The notes under the pieces are model-generated. The model was not told the origin of the DNA. It did not search any database and was given only the letters and a program-made list of their open reading frames with translations. A DNA stretch of 64,000 bases from Amaranthus tricolor. Lineage: Eukaryota > Streptophyta > Magnoliopsida > Caryophyllales > Amaranthaceae. Location: NCBI RefSeq assembly GCF_026212465.1, contig NC_080061.1, positions 22,210,787 to 22,274,786 of the forward strand, written 5' to 3'. Below, in pieces: positions 1 through 11,484 of the stretch; position 1 is the stretch's first letter, and each line of letters begins with the position of its first letter. The position numbers were made by a program, and so were the translations under genes.

Positions 1-157
1 AAGTTGTTCACAATTGGTTTCTTTTGCACGAAACATGGCACCAAATACTATTTAGTTTATATTATTGTGTTGAAATGGTTTGACACAAAAACAATAGTCA
101 TGTACTTGAAATTACGTGCTAAGTTGCGTTTTTAATGTTTTTTTTAATAGTTTTTGG

Positions 158-176
158 CACTTTCCCGCAGAAAGTG
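158..176 (+). repeat. Perfect 7-bp inverted repeat (hairpin motif) in monomer linker
   Basis: CACTTTC-CCGCA-GAAAGTG is a perfect stem with a five-base loop. It extends to nine pairs with one mismatch (GGCACTTTC/GAAAGTGGC). It recurs at the entrance of nearly every B and G monomer. In A, E, F, H and J it is reduced to five or six pairs, in D and I it is weaker still, and in C it is deleted. It could form a DNA cruciform or mark a protein site. No function is shown. Confidence 0.75.
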
Positions 177-956
177 GCTGAAACTTGGTTCGTTTCGCAC
201 GAAACTCGACGCACAACACTATTTGGTATAAATTATTGTGTTGAAATCGTTGGGATCGAAAACAATAGTCATATGCTTGAAATTACGTGTTAAGGTTCTT
301 TTTAAATATTGTTTTGGCATCAAACAAGGCACACAACACTATTTGGTATATATTATTGTGTTGAAATGGTTAGAATCCCAAATAATAGTCATGTACTTGA
401 AATTACGTGTTAAGTTGCGTTTTTAATGTTTTAAATATTATTTTGGCAATATCTCGCATAAAATTATTCAAACTTGGTGTGTTTCGCACGAAGCCAAGCA
501 CACATCACTATTTACTAAAAATTATTGTGTAGAAATGGTTAGAATCAAAAACAATAGTCATAAGCTTGAATTTACGTTCTAAGTTGCTTTTTTAAAAAAT
601 TTTTTAGCTTTTTTTATCACCTTCTCGAATAAAGTGGTTCAAACTTGATTTGTTTCGCAACAAACAAGGCGCACAACACTATTTGGTATATATTATTGTG
701 CTGATAATTTTTAGAATCGAAAACAACAGTCATATGCTTGAAATTACGTGCTAAGTTGCTTTTTTCAAGTTTTTATCAGATTTTTTAGCACTTTCTGGCA
801 TAAAGACGTTCAAACTTGGTTTGTTTTGCACGAAAAATGGCACCCAACACTATTTAGTGTATATTTTTATGTTGAAATGGTTAGACTCGAAAATAATAAT
901 CATGTACTTGAAATTACGTGCTAAGTTACCTTTTTAATGTTTTTATTTTTTTTTCG

Positions 957-1004
957 CACTTTCCAGCAGAAAGTGGCTCAAACTTGGTTTGTTTCGCACG
1001 AAAC
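957..1004 (+). repeat. Cluster of three dyad symmetries within one G monomer
   Basis: Three inverted repeats follow each other in 48 bp: CACTTTC(5)GAAAGTG at 957-975, CAAAC(3)GTTTG at 979-991 and GTTTCG(2)CGAAAC at 991-1004. The last two share a base. The arrangement recurs in most full-length monomers with varying decay. Such dense short dyads have been reported for some centromeric satellites that lack CENP-B sites. The link here is inference. Confidence 0.7.
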
Positions 1005-1008
1005 TCGG
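992..1008 (+). other. CENP-B-box-like motif (7 of 9 core positions)
   Basis: TTTCGCACGAAACTCGG aligned to the canonical pattern NTTCGNNNNANNCGGGN keeps TTCG, the central A, and the first and last bases of CGGG. Two core positions differ. It recurs in the G and B monomers of segments I-III. It overlaps the GTTTCG/CGAAAC dyad, which alone could explain the match, and a CENP-B-like protein need not exist in this organism. Confidence 0.2.
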
Positions 1009-1626
1009 CACACGATACTATTTGGTATAAATTATTGTGTTTAAATTGCTGGAATCGAAAAAAGTAGTCATATGTTTGAAATTACGTGCTAAGTTACTTT
1101 TTAAAATTTTTTTTTTTTAGAACTTTCTCACATAAAGTAGTTAAAACTTTGTTTTTTTGCCAATAAACAAGGCACAGAACAATATTTGGTATATATTATT
1201 GTGTTAAAATGGTTAGAATCGAACACAATAGTCATGTACATGAAATTACATGCTAAGTTGCGTTTTTGATGTTTTTTATATTTTTTTGGCAATTTCACGC
1301 ATAAAATGATTCAAACATGATTTTTTTCGCACGAAACCAAGCACGCAACACTATTTGGTATAAATTATAGTGTTGAAATGGTTAGAATCAAAAACAATAG
1401 TCATATGCTTGAAATTACGTGCTAAGTTGCTTTTTAAAAATTTTTTTGGTTTTTTGCACTTTCTTGCATAAAGTGGTTTAAATTTGGTTTGTTTGGCAAC
1501 ACTATTTGGTACATATTATTGTGTTAAAATGGTTAGAATAGATAATATTACTCATATGTTTGAATTTAAATACTAAGTTGCTTTTTTCAAGTTTTTGTTA
1601 GATTTTTTAGCACTTTCTCGTATAAA

Positions 1627-3251
1627 GTTGTTCAAACTTGATTTGTTTTACACGAAACATGGCACGAAATACTATTTAGTTTATATTATTGTGTTCAAAT
1701 GATTTGACCCGAAAACAATAGTCATTTACTTGAAATTACGTGCTAAGTTGCGTTTTTAATTTTTTTTATAGTTTTTGGCACTTTCCCGCAGAAAGTGGCT
1801 CAAACTTGGTTCATTTCGCACGAAATTTAACGCACAACACTATTTGGTATAAATTATTGTGTTGAAATGGTTGGAATCGAAAAAAATAGTCATATGCTTG
1901 AAATTACGTGTTAAGGTTCTTTTTAAATATTTTTTTGGCAACAAACAAGGCACACAACACTATTTGGTATTTATTATTGTGTTGAAATGGTTAGAATCGC
2001 AAACAATAGTCATGTACTTGAAATTACGTGTTAAGTTGCGTTTTTAATGTTTTAAATATTATTTTGGCAATATCTCGCATAAAATTAATCAAACTTGGTT
2101 TGTTTCGCACGAAACCAAGCACACAACACTATTTGCTATATATTATTGTGTAGAAATGGTTAAAATCAAAAACAATAGTCATATGCTTGAAATTACGTTC
2201 TAAGGTTCTTTTTTAAATACTTTTTTAGCTTTTTTTATCACTTTCTCGAATAAAGTGGTTCAAACTTGATTTGTTTGGCAACAAACAAGTCGCACAACAC
2301 TATTTGGTATATATTATTGTGTTGAAAAGGTTAGAATCGAAAACCACAGTCATATGCTTGAAATTACGTGCTAAGTTGCTTTTTCAAGTTTTTAAAAGAT
2401 TTTGTAGCAGTTTCTCGCATAAAGACGTTCAAACTTTGTTTGTTTTGCACGAAAAATGGCACCCAACACTATTTAGTTTATATTATTATGTTGAAATGGT
2501 TAGACTCGAAAATAATAGTCATGTACTTGAAATTACGTGCTAAGTTTCCGTTTTAATTTTTTTCATTCTTTTTTGGCACTTTCTCGCAGAAAGTGGCTCA
2601 AACTTGGTTTGTTTCGCACGAAACTCGGCACACGATACTATTTGGTATAAATTATTGTGTTGAAATTGTTGGAATCGAAAAAAGTAGTCATATGTTTTAA
2701 ATTACGTGCTAAGTTAGTTTTTAAAATATTTTTTTTTGTTTTAGAACTTTTTCGCATAAAGTAGTTCAAACTTTGTTTTTTGCCAACAAACAAGGCACAG
2801 AACAATATTTGGTATATATTATTGTGTTGAAATGGTTAGAATCGAACACAATAGTCATGTACTTGAAATTACATGCTAAGTTGTGTTTTTAATGTTTTTT
2901 ATATTTTGTTGGCAATTTCACGCATAAAATGATTCAAACATGATTTGTTTCGCACGACACCTAGCACACAACACTATTTGGTATAAATTATTGTGTTGAA
3001 ATGGTTAGAATCAAAAACAATAGTCATATGCTTGAAATTACGTGCTAAGTTGCTTTTTAAAAGTTTTTTTTGGTTTTTTAGCACTTTCTTGCATAAAGTG
3101 GTTTAAATTTGGTTTGTTTGGCAACACTATTTGGTGCATATTATTGTGTTAAAATGGTTAGAATGGAAAACATTACTTATATGTTTGAATTTACGTGCTA
3201 AGTGGCTTTTTTCCTGTTTTTGTTAGATTTTTTAGCACTTTCTCGTATAAA
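1627..3251 (+). repeat. 10-mer HOR unit I-2
   Basis: This is a 1625-bp A-J unit, nearly the same length as the preceding one but with private substitutions, for example an AACAAGTCGC variant in monomer E near 2,287 where most E copies read AACAAGGCGC. Confidence 0.88.
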
Positions 3252-4821
3252 GTTGTTCAAACTTGATTTGTTTTGCACGAAACATGGCGCCAAATACAAT
3301 TTATTTTATATAATTGTGTTGAAATGGTTTGACCCAAAAACAATAGTCATGTACTTGAATTACGTGCTACGTTGCGTTTTTAATGTTTTTTTTTATAGTT
3401 TTTGCCACTTTCCCGCAGAAAGTGGCTCAAACATGGTTCGTTTCGCACGAAACTCGACGCATAACACTATTTGGTATAAATTATTGTGTTGAAATGGTTG
3501 GAATTGAAAACAATAGTCATATGCTTGAAATTACGTGTTAAGGTTATTTTTAAAAATTTTTTTGGCAACAAACAAGGCACACAACACTATTTGGTATATA
3601 TTATTGTGTTGAAATGGTTAGAATCGCAAACAATAGTCATGTACTTGAAATTACGTGTTAAGTTGCGTTTTTAACGTTTTAAATATTTTTTTGCAATATC
3701 TCGCATAAAATTATTCAAACTTGGTTTGTTTCGCACGAAACCAAGAACACAACACTATTTGCTATAAATTATTGTGTAGAAATAGTTAGAATCAAAAACA
3801 ATAGTCTAATGCTTGAAATTACGTTCTAAGTTGCTTTTTTAAAATTTTTTTTAGCTTTTTTATCACTTTTTCGAATAAAGTGGTTCAAACTTAATTTGTT
3901 TGGCAACAAGCACAACACTATTTGGTATATATTATTGTGCTTATATTGGTTAGAATCGAAAACAACAGTCATATGTTTGAAATTACGTGCTAGGGTTATT
4001 TTTTCAAGTTTTTTTAAAATTTTTTAGTATTTTCTCGCATAAAGTCGTTCAAACTTGGTTTTTTTGCACGAAAAATTGCACCCAACACTATTTAGTTCAT
4101 ATTATTATGTTTAAATGGTTAGACTCGAAAATAATAGTCATGTACTTGAAATTACGTGTTAAGTTGCATTTTTAATGTTTTTATATTTTTTTTGGCACTT
4201 TCCCGCAGAAAGTGGCTCAAACTTGGTTTGTTTCGCACGAAACTCGGCACACGATACTATTTGTTATAAATTATTGTGTTGAAATTGTTGGATTCGAAAA
4301 AAGTAGTCAAATGTTTGAAATTACGTGCTAAGTTACTTTTTAAAATATTTTATTTTTTTTTAGAACTTTCTCGCATAAAGTAGTTCAAACTTTGTTTTTT
4401 CCTAACAAACAAGGCACAGAACAATATTTGGTATATATTATTGTGTTGAAATGGTTAGAATCGAACACAATAGTCATGTACTTGAAATTACATGCAAAGT
4501 TGCGTATTTAATGTTTTTTATATTTTTTTGGCAATTTCACGCATAAAATGATTCAAACATGATTTGTTTCACACGAAACCTAGCACACAACATTATTTGG
4601 TATAAATTATTGTGTTAAAATGGTTAGAATCAAAAACAATAGTCACATGCTTGAAATTACATGCTAAGTGGTTTAAATTTGGTTTGTTTGGCAACACTAT
4701 TTGGTACATATTATTGTGTTAAAATGGTTAGAATGGAAAACATTACTCATATGTTTGAATTTACGTGCTAAGTTGCTTTTTTCAAGTTTTTGTTAGATTT
4801 TTTAGCACTTTCTCGTATAAA
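3252..4821 (+). repeat. 10-mer HOR unit I-3 with 55-bp deletion
   Basis: The order is A-J, but the unit is only 1570 bp. At 4,663-4,669 the end of monomer I (ATGCTAAG) runs directly into TGGTTTAAATTTGG of monomer J, so the T-rich linker and the left half of the J hairpin motif are missing. Short AAG homology flanks the lost segment in the neighbouring units, which suggests slippage or end joining. Confidence 0.88.
4663..4669 (+). other. Deletion joint between monomers I and J
   Basis: ATGCTAAG is followed by TGGTTTAAATTTGG. Compared with the other four units of segment I, about 55 bp of linker and hairpin sequence are missing. Confidence 0.82.
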
Positions 4822-6459
4822 ATTGTTCAAACTTGATTTTTTTGCACGAAACATGGCACCAAATGCTTTCTCGTATAAAGTTTTTGTTATATTATTGTGT
4901 TGAAATGGTTTGACCCGAAAAAAATAGTCATGTACTTGAAATTACGTGCTAAGTTGCCTTTTTAATGTTTTTTTATAGTTTTTGGCACTTTCCCGCAGAA
5001 AGTGGCTCAAACATGGTTCGTTTCGCACGAAACTCGACGCACAACACTATTTGGTATAAATTGTTGTGTTGAAATGGTTGGAATCGAAAACAATAGTCAT
5101 ATGCTTGAAATTTCGTGTTAAGGTTCTTTTTAAATATTTTTTTGGCAACAAACAAGGCACACAACACTATTTGGTATATATTATTGTGTTGAAATGGTTA
5201 GAATCGCAAACAATAGTCATGTACTAGAAATTACTTGCTAAGTTGCATTTTTAATGTTTTAAATATTATTTTTGCAATATCTCGCATAAAATTATTCAAA
5301 CTTGGTTTGTTTCGCACGAAGCCAGGCACACAACACTATTTGCTATAAATTATTGTGTAGAAATGGTTAGAATCAAAAACAATAGTCATATGCTTGAAAT
5401 TACGTTCTAAGTTGCTTTTTTAAAAATTTTTTTAGCTTTTTTATCACTTTCTCGAATAAAGTAGTTCAAACTTGATTTGTTTGGCAACAAACAAGGCGCA
5501 CAACACTATTTGGTATATATTATTGTGCTGATAATGGTTAGAATCGAAAACAACAGTCATATGCTTGAAATTACGTGCTAAGTTGCTTTTTTCAAGTTTT
5601 TTTAAGATTTTTTAGCACTTTCTCGCATAAAGTCGTTCAAACTTGGTTTGTTTTGCACGAAAAATGGCACCCAACACTATTTAGTTTATATTATTATGTT
5701 GAAACGGTTAGACTCGAAGATAATAGTCATGTACTTTAAATTACGTGCTAAGTTGCATTTTTAATGTTTTTATATTTTTTTTTGGCACTTTCCCGCAGAA
5801 AGTGGCTCAAACTTGGTTTGTTTCGCACGAAACTCGGCACACGATACTATTTGTTATAAATTATTGTGTTGAAATTGTTGGATTCGAAAAAAGTAGTCAA
5901 ATGTTTGAAATTACGTGCTAAGTTACTTTTTAAAATTTTTTATTTTTTTTTAGAACTTTCTCGCATAAAGTAGTTCAAACTTTGTTTTTTCCTAACAAAC
6001 AAGGCACAGAACAATATTTGGTATATATTATTGTGTTGAAATGGTTAGAATCGAACACAATAGTCATGTACTTGAATTTACATGCAAAGTTGCGTTTTTA
6101 ATGTTTTTTATATTTTTTTGGCAATTTCACGCATAAAATGATTCAAACATGATTTGTTTCGCACGTAACCTAGCACACAACACTATTTGGTATAAATTAT
6201 TGTGTTGAAATGGCTAGAATCAAAAACAATAGTCATATGCTTGAAATTACGTGCTAAGTTGCTTTTTAAAAATTTTTTTGGTTTTTTAGCACTTTCTTGC
6301 AAAAAGTGGTTCAAATTTGGATTGTTTGGCAACACTATTTGGTACATATTATTGTGTTAAAATGGTTAGAATGGAAAACATTACTCATATGTTTGAATTT
6401 ACGTGCTAAGTTGCTTTTTTCAAGTTTTTGTTAGATTTTTTAGCACTTTCTCGTATAAA
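4822..6459 (+). repeat. 10-mer HOR unit I-4 with templated insertion
   Basis: This A-J unit measures 1638 bp. In monomer A the normal CACCAAATACTATTTAG stretch is replaced at 4,865-4,889 by a segment reading CTTTCTCGTATAAAG and then TTTTTGTTA, both copied from motifs found 40-100 bp upstream. The replacement adds 12 bp, which accounts for the unit length. The unit start is defined by ATTGTTC, a G-to-A variant of the usual GTTGTTC. Confidence 0.88.
4865..4889 (+). other. Templated insertion/replacement in monomer A
   Basis: The stretch GCTTTCTCGTATAAAG followed by TTTTTGTTA replaces the TACTATTTAGTT part of monomer A. Both pieces occur just upstream (CTTTCTCGTATAAA near 4,808 and AGTTTTTGTTAG near 4,784), so a local template switch is likely. 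Confidence 0.8.
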
Positions 6460-8085
6460 GTTGTTCAAACTTGATTTGTTTTGCACGAAACATGGCACCA
6501 AATACTATTTAGTTTATATTATTGTGTTGAAATGGTTTGACCCGAAAACAATAGTCATGTACTTGAAATTACGTGCTAAGTTGCGTTTTTTATGTTTTTT
6601 AATAGTTTTTGGCACTTTCCCGCAGAAAGTGGCTCAAACTTGGTTCGCTTCGCACGAAATCGACGCACAACACTATTTGGTATAAATTATTGTGTTGAAA
6701 TGGTTGGAATCGAAAACAATAGTCATATGTTTGAAAGTACGTGTTAAGGTTCTTTTTAAATATTTTTTTGGCAACAAACAAGGCACACAACACTATTTGG
6801 TATATATTAATGTGTTGAAATGGTTAGAATCGCAAACAATAGTCATGTACTTGAAATTACGTGTTAAGTTGCGTTTTTAATGTTTTAAATATTATTTTGG
6901 GAATATCTCGCATAAAATTATTCAAACTTGGTTTGTTTCGCATGAAGCCAAGCACACAACACTATTTGTTATAAATTATTGTGTAGAAATGGTTAGAATC
7001 AAAAACAATAGTCATATGCTTGAAATTACGTTCTAAGTTGGTATTTTAAAATTTATTTCAGCTTTTTTATCACTTTCTCGAATAAAGTGGTTCAAACTTG
7101 ATTTGTTTGGCATCAAACAAGGCGCAGAACACTATTTGGTATATATTATTGTGCTGATAATGGTTAGAATCGAAAATAAAAGTCATATGCTTGAAATTAC
7201 GTGCTAACTTGCTTTTTTCAAGTTTTTTTAAAGATTTTTTAGCACTTTCTCGCATAAAGTCGTTCAAACTTGGTTTGTTTTGCACGAAAAATGGCACCCA
7301 ACACTATTTAGTTTATATTATTATGTTGAAATGGTTAGACTCGAAAATAATAGTCATGTACTTGAAATTACGTGCTAAGTTGCATTTTTAATGTTTTTAA
7401 TATTTTTTTTGGCACTTTCCCGCAGAAAGTGGCTCAAACTTGGTTTGTTTCGCACGAAACTCGGCACATGATTCTATTTGGTATAAATTATTGTGTTGAA
7501 ATTGTTGGAATCGAAAACAATAGTCATATGCTTGAAATTACGTGCTAAGTTACTTTTTAAAATATTTTTTATTTTTTTTAGAACTTTCTCGCATAAAGTA
7601 GTTCTAACTTTGTTTTTTCCCAACAAACAAGGCACAGATCAATATTTGGTATATATTATTGTGTTGAAATGGTTAGAATCGAACACAATAGTCATGTACT
7701 TGAAATTACATGCTAAGTTGCGTTTTTAATGTTTTTTATATTTTTTTGGCAATTTCACACATAAAATGATTCAAACATGGTTTGTTTCGCACGAAACCTA
7801 GCACACAACACTATTTGGTATAAATTATTGTGTTGAAATGGTTTGAATCAAAAAAATAGTCATTTGCTTGAAATTACGTGCTAAGTTGCTTTTCAAAAAT
7901 TTTTTGGTTTTTAGGCACTTTCTTGCATAAAGTGGTTTAAATTTGGTTTGTTTGGCAACACTATTTGGTACATATTATTGTGTTAAAATGGTTAAAATGG
8001 AAAACATTAATCATATGTTTGAATTTACGTGCTAAGTTGCTTTTTTCAAGTTTTTATTAGATTTTTTAGCACTTTCTCGTATAAA
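6460..8085 (+). repeat. 10-mer HOR unit I-5, last before the 14-mer block
   Basis: This is a 1626-bp A-J unit. Its I monomer (near 7,770-7,890) has a full-length linker and the CCTAGC form, unlike the CGTAGC form of the adjoining 14-mers. Its J monomer ends with TTTTTATTAG near 8,060. The transition to 14-mer-type sequence falls between there and the GCATGAAAC variant at about 8,107. Confidence 0.87.
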
Positions 8086-10359
8086 GTTGTTCAAACTTGA
8101 TTTGTTTTGCATGAAACATGGCACCAAATACTATTTAGTTTATATTATTGTGTTGAAATGGTTTGACCCGAAAACAATAGTCATGTACTTGAAATTACGT
8201 GCTAAGTTGCGTTTTTAATTTTTTTTTTATAGTTTTTGGCACTTTCCCGCAGAAAGTGGCTGAAACTTTGTTCGTTTCGCACGAAACTCGACGCACAACA
8301 CTATTTGGTATAAATTATTGTGTTGCAATGGTTGGAATCGAAAACAATAGTCATACGCTTGAAATTACGTGTTAAAGTTCGTTTTAAATATTGTTTTTGG
8401 CAACAAACAAGGCACACAATACTATTTGATATATATTATTATGTTGAAATGGTTAGAATCGCAAACAATAGTCACGTACTTGAAATTACGTGTTAAGTTG
8501 CGTTTTTAATGTTTTAAATATTATTTTGGCAATATCTCGCATAAAATTATTCAAACTTGGTTTGTTTCGCACGATACCAAGCACACAACACTATTTGCAA
8601 TAAATTATTGTGTAGAAATGGTTAGAATCGCAAACAATAGTCATGTACTTGAAATTACGTGTTAAGTTGTGTTTTTAATGTTTTTTTTATAGATTTTGGC
8701 ACTTTCCCGCAGAAAGTGGGTGAAACTTTGTTCGTTTCGCACGAAACTCGACCCACAACACTATTTGGTATAAATTATTGTGTTGAAATGGTTGGAATCA
8801 AAAACAATAGTCATATGCTTGAAATTACGTGCTAAGTTGCTTTATAAATTTTTTTTTGGTTTTTTAGCACTTTTTTGCATAAAGTGGTTTAAATTTGGTT
8901 TGTTTTGCAACACTATTTGGTACATACTATTGTGTTAAAATTGTTAGAATGGAAAACATTACTCATATGTTTGAATTTACATGCTAAGTTGCTTTTTTCA
9001 TGTTTTTGTTAGATTTTTTAGCACTTTCTCGTATAAAGTTTTTCAAACTTGATTTGTTTTGCACGAAACATGGCACCAAATACTATTTAGTTTATATTAT
9101 TTTGTTGAAATGGTTTGACCCGAAAACAATAGTCGTGTACTTGAAATTACGTACTAAGTTGCGTTTTTAATGTTTTTTTTTTAATAGTTTTTGGCACTTT
9201 CCCGCAGAAAATGGCTCAAACTTGGTTTGTTTCGCTAGAAACCAAGCACACAACACTATTTGCGATAAATTATTGTCTAGAAATGGTTAGAATAAAAAAA
9301 AATAGTCATATGCTTGAAATTACATTCTAAGTTGCATTTTAAAAAAATTTTTTAGATTTTTTATCACTTTCTCGAATAAAGTGGTTCAAACTTGATTTTT
9401 TTGGCAACAAACAAGGCGCACAACACTATTTGGTATATATTATTGTGTTGAAATGGTTAGAATCGAAAACAACAGTCATATTCTTGAAATTACGTGCTAA
9501 GTTGCTTTTTTCAAGTTTTTTAAAGATTTTTTAGCACTTTCTCGCATAAAGTCGTTCAAACTTGGTTTGTTTTGCACGAAAAATGGCACCCAACACTATT
9601 TAGTTTATATTATTATGTTGAAATGGTTAGACTCGAAAATAATAGTCATGTACTTGAAATTACGTGCTAAGTTGCCTTTTAATGTTTTTAATTTTTATTT
9701 TGGCACTTTCCCACAGAAAGTGGCTCAAACATGGTTTGTTTCGCAGGATACTCGGCACACGATACTATTTGGTATAAATTATTGTGTTGAAATTGTTGGA
9801 ATCGAAAAAAGTAGTCATATGTTTGAAATTACGTGCTAAGTTACTTTTTAAAATATTTTTTATTTTTTTTAGAACTTTCTCGCATAAAGTAGTTCAAACT
9901 TTGTTTTTTCCCAACAAACAAGGCACAGAACAATATTTGGTATATATTATTGTGTTGAAATGGTTAGAATCGAACACAATAGTCATGTACTTGAAATTAC
10001 ATGCTAAGTTGCATTTTTAATTTTTTTATATTTTTTTAGGCAATTTCACGCATAAAATGATTCAAACATGATTTGTTTCGCACGAAACGTAGCACACAAC
10101 ACTATTTGGTATAAATTATTGTGTTGAAATGGTTAGAACCAAAAACAATAGTCATATGCTTGAAATTACGTGCTAAGTTGCTTTTTAGGCACTTTCTTGC
10201 ATAAAGTGGTTTAAATTTGGTTTGTTTGGCAACACTATTTGGTACATTTTATTGTGTTAAAATGGTTAGAATGGAAAACATTACTCATATGTTTGAATTT
10301 ACGTGCTAAGTTGCTTTTTTCAAGTTTTTGTTAGATTTTTTAGCACTTTCTCGTATAAA
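8086..10359 (+). repeat. 14-mer HOR copy 1 (marker type A)
   Basis: This 2274-bp copy is the left edge of the block and the most distinct. Private variants include GCAATAAATT instead of GCTATAAATT near 8,598, a TTAATAG linker near 9,182 instead of TTTATAG, and GTTGCATTTTTAA near 10,010 instead of GTTGCGTTTTTAA. It carries AAGGCGCAC and ACGTGCTAAG in the E region. Confidence 0.94.
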
Positions 10360-10819
10360 GTTGTTCAAACTTGATTTGTTTTGCATGAAACATGGCACCA
10401 AATACTATTTAGTTTATATTATTGTGTAGAAATGGTTTGACCCGAAAACAATAGTCATGTACTTGAAATTACGTGCTAAGTTGCGTTTTTAATTTTTTTT
10501 TTATAGTTTTTGGCACTTTCCCGCAGAAAGTGGCTGAAACTTTGTTCGTTTCGCACGAAACTCGACGCACAACACTATTTGGTATAAATTATTGTGTTGC
10601 AATGGTTGGAATCGAAAACAATAGTCATACGCTTGAAATTACGTGTTAAAGTTCGTTTTAAATATTTTTTTTGGCAACAAACAAGGCACACAATACTATT
10701 TGATATATATTATTATGTTGAAATGGTTAGAATCGCAAACAATAGTCACGTACTTGAAATTACGTGTTAAGTTGCGTTTTTAATGTTTTAAATATTATTT
10801 TGGCAATATCTCGCATAAA

Positions 10820-10989
10820 ATTATTCAAACTTGGTTTGTTTCGCACGATACCAAGCACACAACACTATTTGCTATAAATTATTGTGTAGAAATGGTTAGA
10901 ATCGCAAACAATAGTCATGTACTTGAAATTACGTGTTAAGTTGTGTTTTTAATGTTTTTTTTATAGATTTTGGCACTTTCCCGCAGAAA
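10820..10989 (+). repeat. Chimeric monomer D' of the 14-mer
   Basis: The first part is D-like (AAATTATTCAAAC, CCAAGCACAC, TTGTGTAGAAATGG). The last part reads GAATCGCAAACAATAG and ACGTGTTAAG, as in monomer C. It then continues into a B-type linker ending in TAGATTTTGGCAC. This chimera is the left joint of the four-monomer block that turns the 10-mer into a 14-mer. Confidence 0.82.
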
Positions 10990-11157
10990 GTGGGTGAAAC
11001 TTTGTTCGTTTCGCACGAAACTCGACCCACAACACTATTTGGTATAAATTATTGTGTTGAAATGGTTGGAATCAAAAACAATAGTCATATGCTTGAAATT
11101 ACGTGCTAAGTTGCTTTATAAATTTTTTTTTGGTTTTTTAGCACTTTTTTGCATAAA
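10990..11157 (+). repeat. Chimeric monomer B' of the 14-mer
   Basis: It begins as a B monomer (GAAAGTGGGTGAAAC, ACTCGACCCACAAC, GGTTGGAATC). It ends as monomer I does, with ATCAAAAACAATAG and ACGTGCTAAG, leading into a J-type linker. The B-to-I switch lies in the shared GTTGGAATC/AATAGTCAT stretch. Confidence 0.8.
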
Positions 11158-11311
11158 GTGGTTTAAATTTGGTTTGTTTTGCAACACTATTTGGTACATA
11201 CTATTGTGTTAAAATTGTTAGAATGGAAAACATTACTCATATGTTTGAATTTACATGCTAAGTTGCTTTTTTCATGTTTTTGTTAGATTTTTTAGCACTT
11301 TCTCGTATAAA
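11158..11311 (+). repeat. Additional short J' monomer of the 14-mer
   Basis: This is a second J-type monomer (GTGGTTTAAATTTGG, CAACACTATTTGGTAC, GGAAAACATTACTC) of about 152-154 bp, present beside the regular J at the end of the unit. It differs from that J by TTGTTTTGCAAC, ACATGCTAAG and a full linker. Confidence 0.82.
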
Positions 11312-11484
11312 GTTTTTCAAACTTGATTTGTTTTGCACGAAACATGGCACCAAATACTATTTAGTTTATATTATTTTGTTGAAATGGTTTGACCCGAAAA
11401 CAATAGTCGTGTACTTGAAATTACGTACTAAGTTGCGTTTTTAATGTTTTTTTTTTTATAGTTTTTGGCACTTTCCCGCAGAAA
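11312..11484 (+). repeat. Additional A' monomer of the 14-mer
   Basis: This is a second A-type monomer (CATGGCACCAAATAC, GGTTTGACCCGAAAAC). It is distinguished from the first A by TTTTTCAAAC at its start, GTCGTGTAC and ACGTACTAAG. The J'-A' pair is therefore a diverged duplicate of the J-A junction inside the unit. Confidence 0.82.

Larger units (their letters stand above)
3..1626 (+). repeat. 10-mer HOR unit I-1
   Basis: This is a full A-J unit of 1624 bp. The short C monomer lies around 300-420, and the shortened J monomer, with GGCAACACTATTTGG, is near 1,495. Monomer H carries the diagnostic GGCACAGAACAATATTTGG near 1,170. It begins two bases into the window, so the array clearly continues upstream. 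Confidence 0.88.
1..8085 (+). repeat. Segment I: diverged 10-mer HOR block
   Basis: Five successive units begin at 3, 1627, 3252, 4822 and 6460, giving periods of 1624, 1625, 1570, 1638 and 1626 bp. Each has the monomer order A to J. Units differ from one another by many scattered substitutions and short indels, unlike the near-identity of segment II, so this block has not been homogenised recently. The two aberrant lengths are explained by one 55-bp deletion near 4,666 and one 12-bp net insertion near 4,865. Confidence 0.9.

Noticed and set aside
340..357. TATA-box-like GGTATATATTATTG in many monomers
   Set aside because: It is part of the monomer and there is no gene or other promoter element near it. 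Satellite transcription is possible but cannot be shown from this motif.
238..426. Recurrent open frames of 60-114 codons (for example 62 codons with MLKWLESKTIVICLKLRV) in many HOR units
   Set aside because: They recur because the satellite recurs. Each spans monomer borders, stops at T-rich linkers, has unusual low-complexity composition, and has no start context, intron or known domain. Frames are not kept across monomer types.
4973..5167. Open frames on the minus strand (also near 6,599, 7,070, 33,945 and 36,171)
   Set aside because: They are antisense reads through the same B-C or F-H monomers, with no independent support.
6588..6598. TTTTATGTTTT, a full match to the yeast replication-origin core WTTTAYRTTTW
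   Set aside because: It arises from one substitution in a T-rich linker. Chance matches are expected in 70% A+T DNA, and the motif is specific to budding yeast.
9567..9839. 90- and 78-codon open frames repeated in each 14-mer copy as possible genes
   Set aside because: Identity between copies reflects recent DNA amplification, with no sign of protein-level selection. The two frames overlap each other and lie on ordinary F-G-H monomers.
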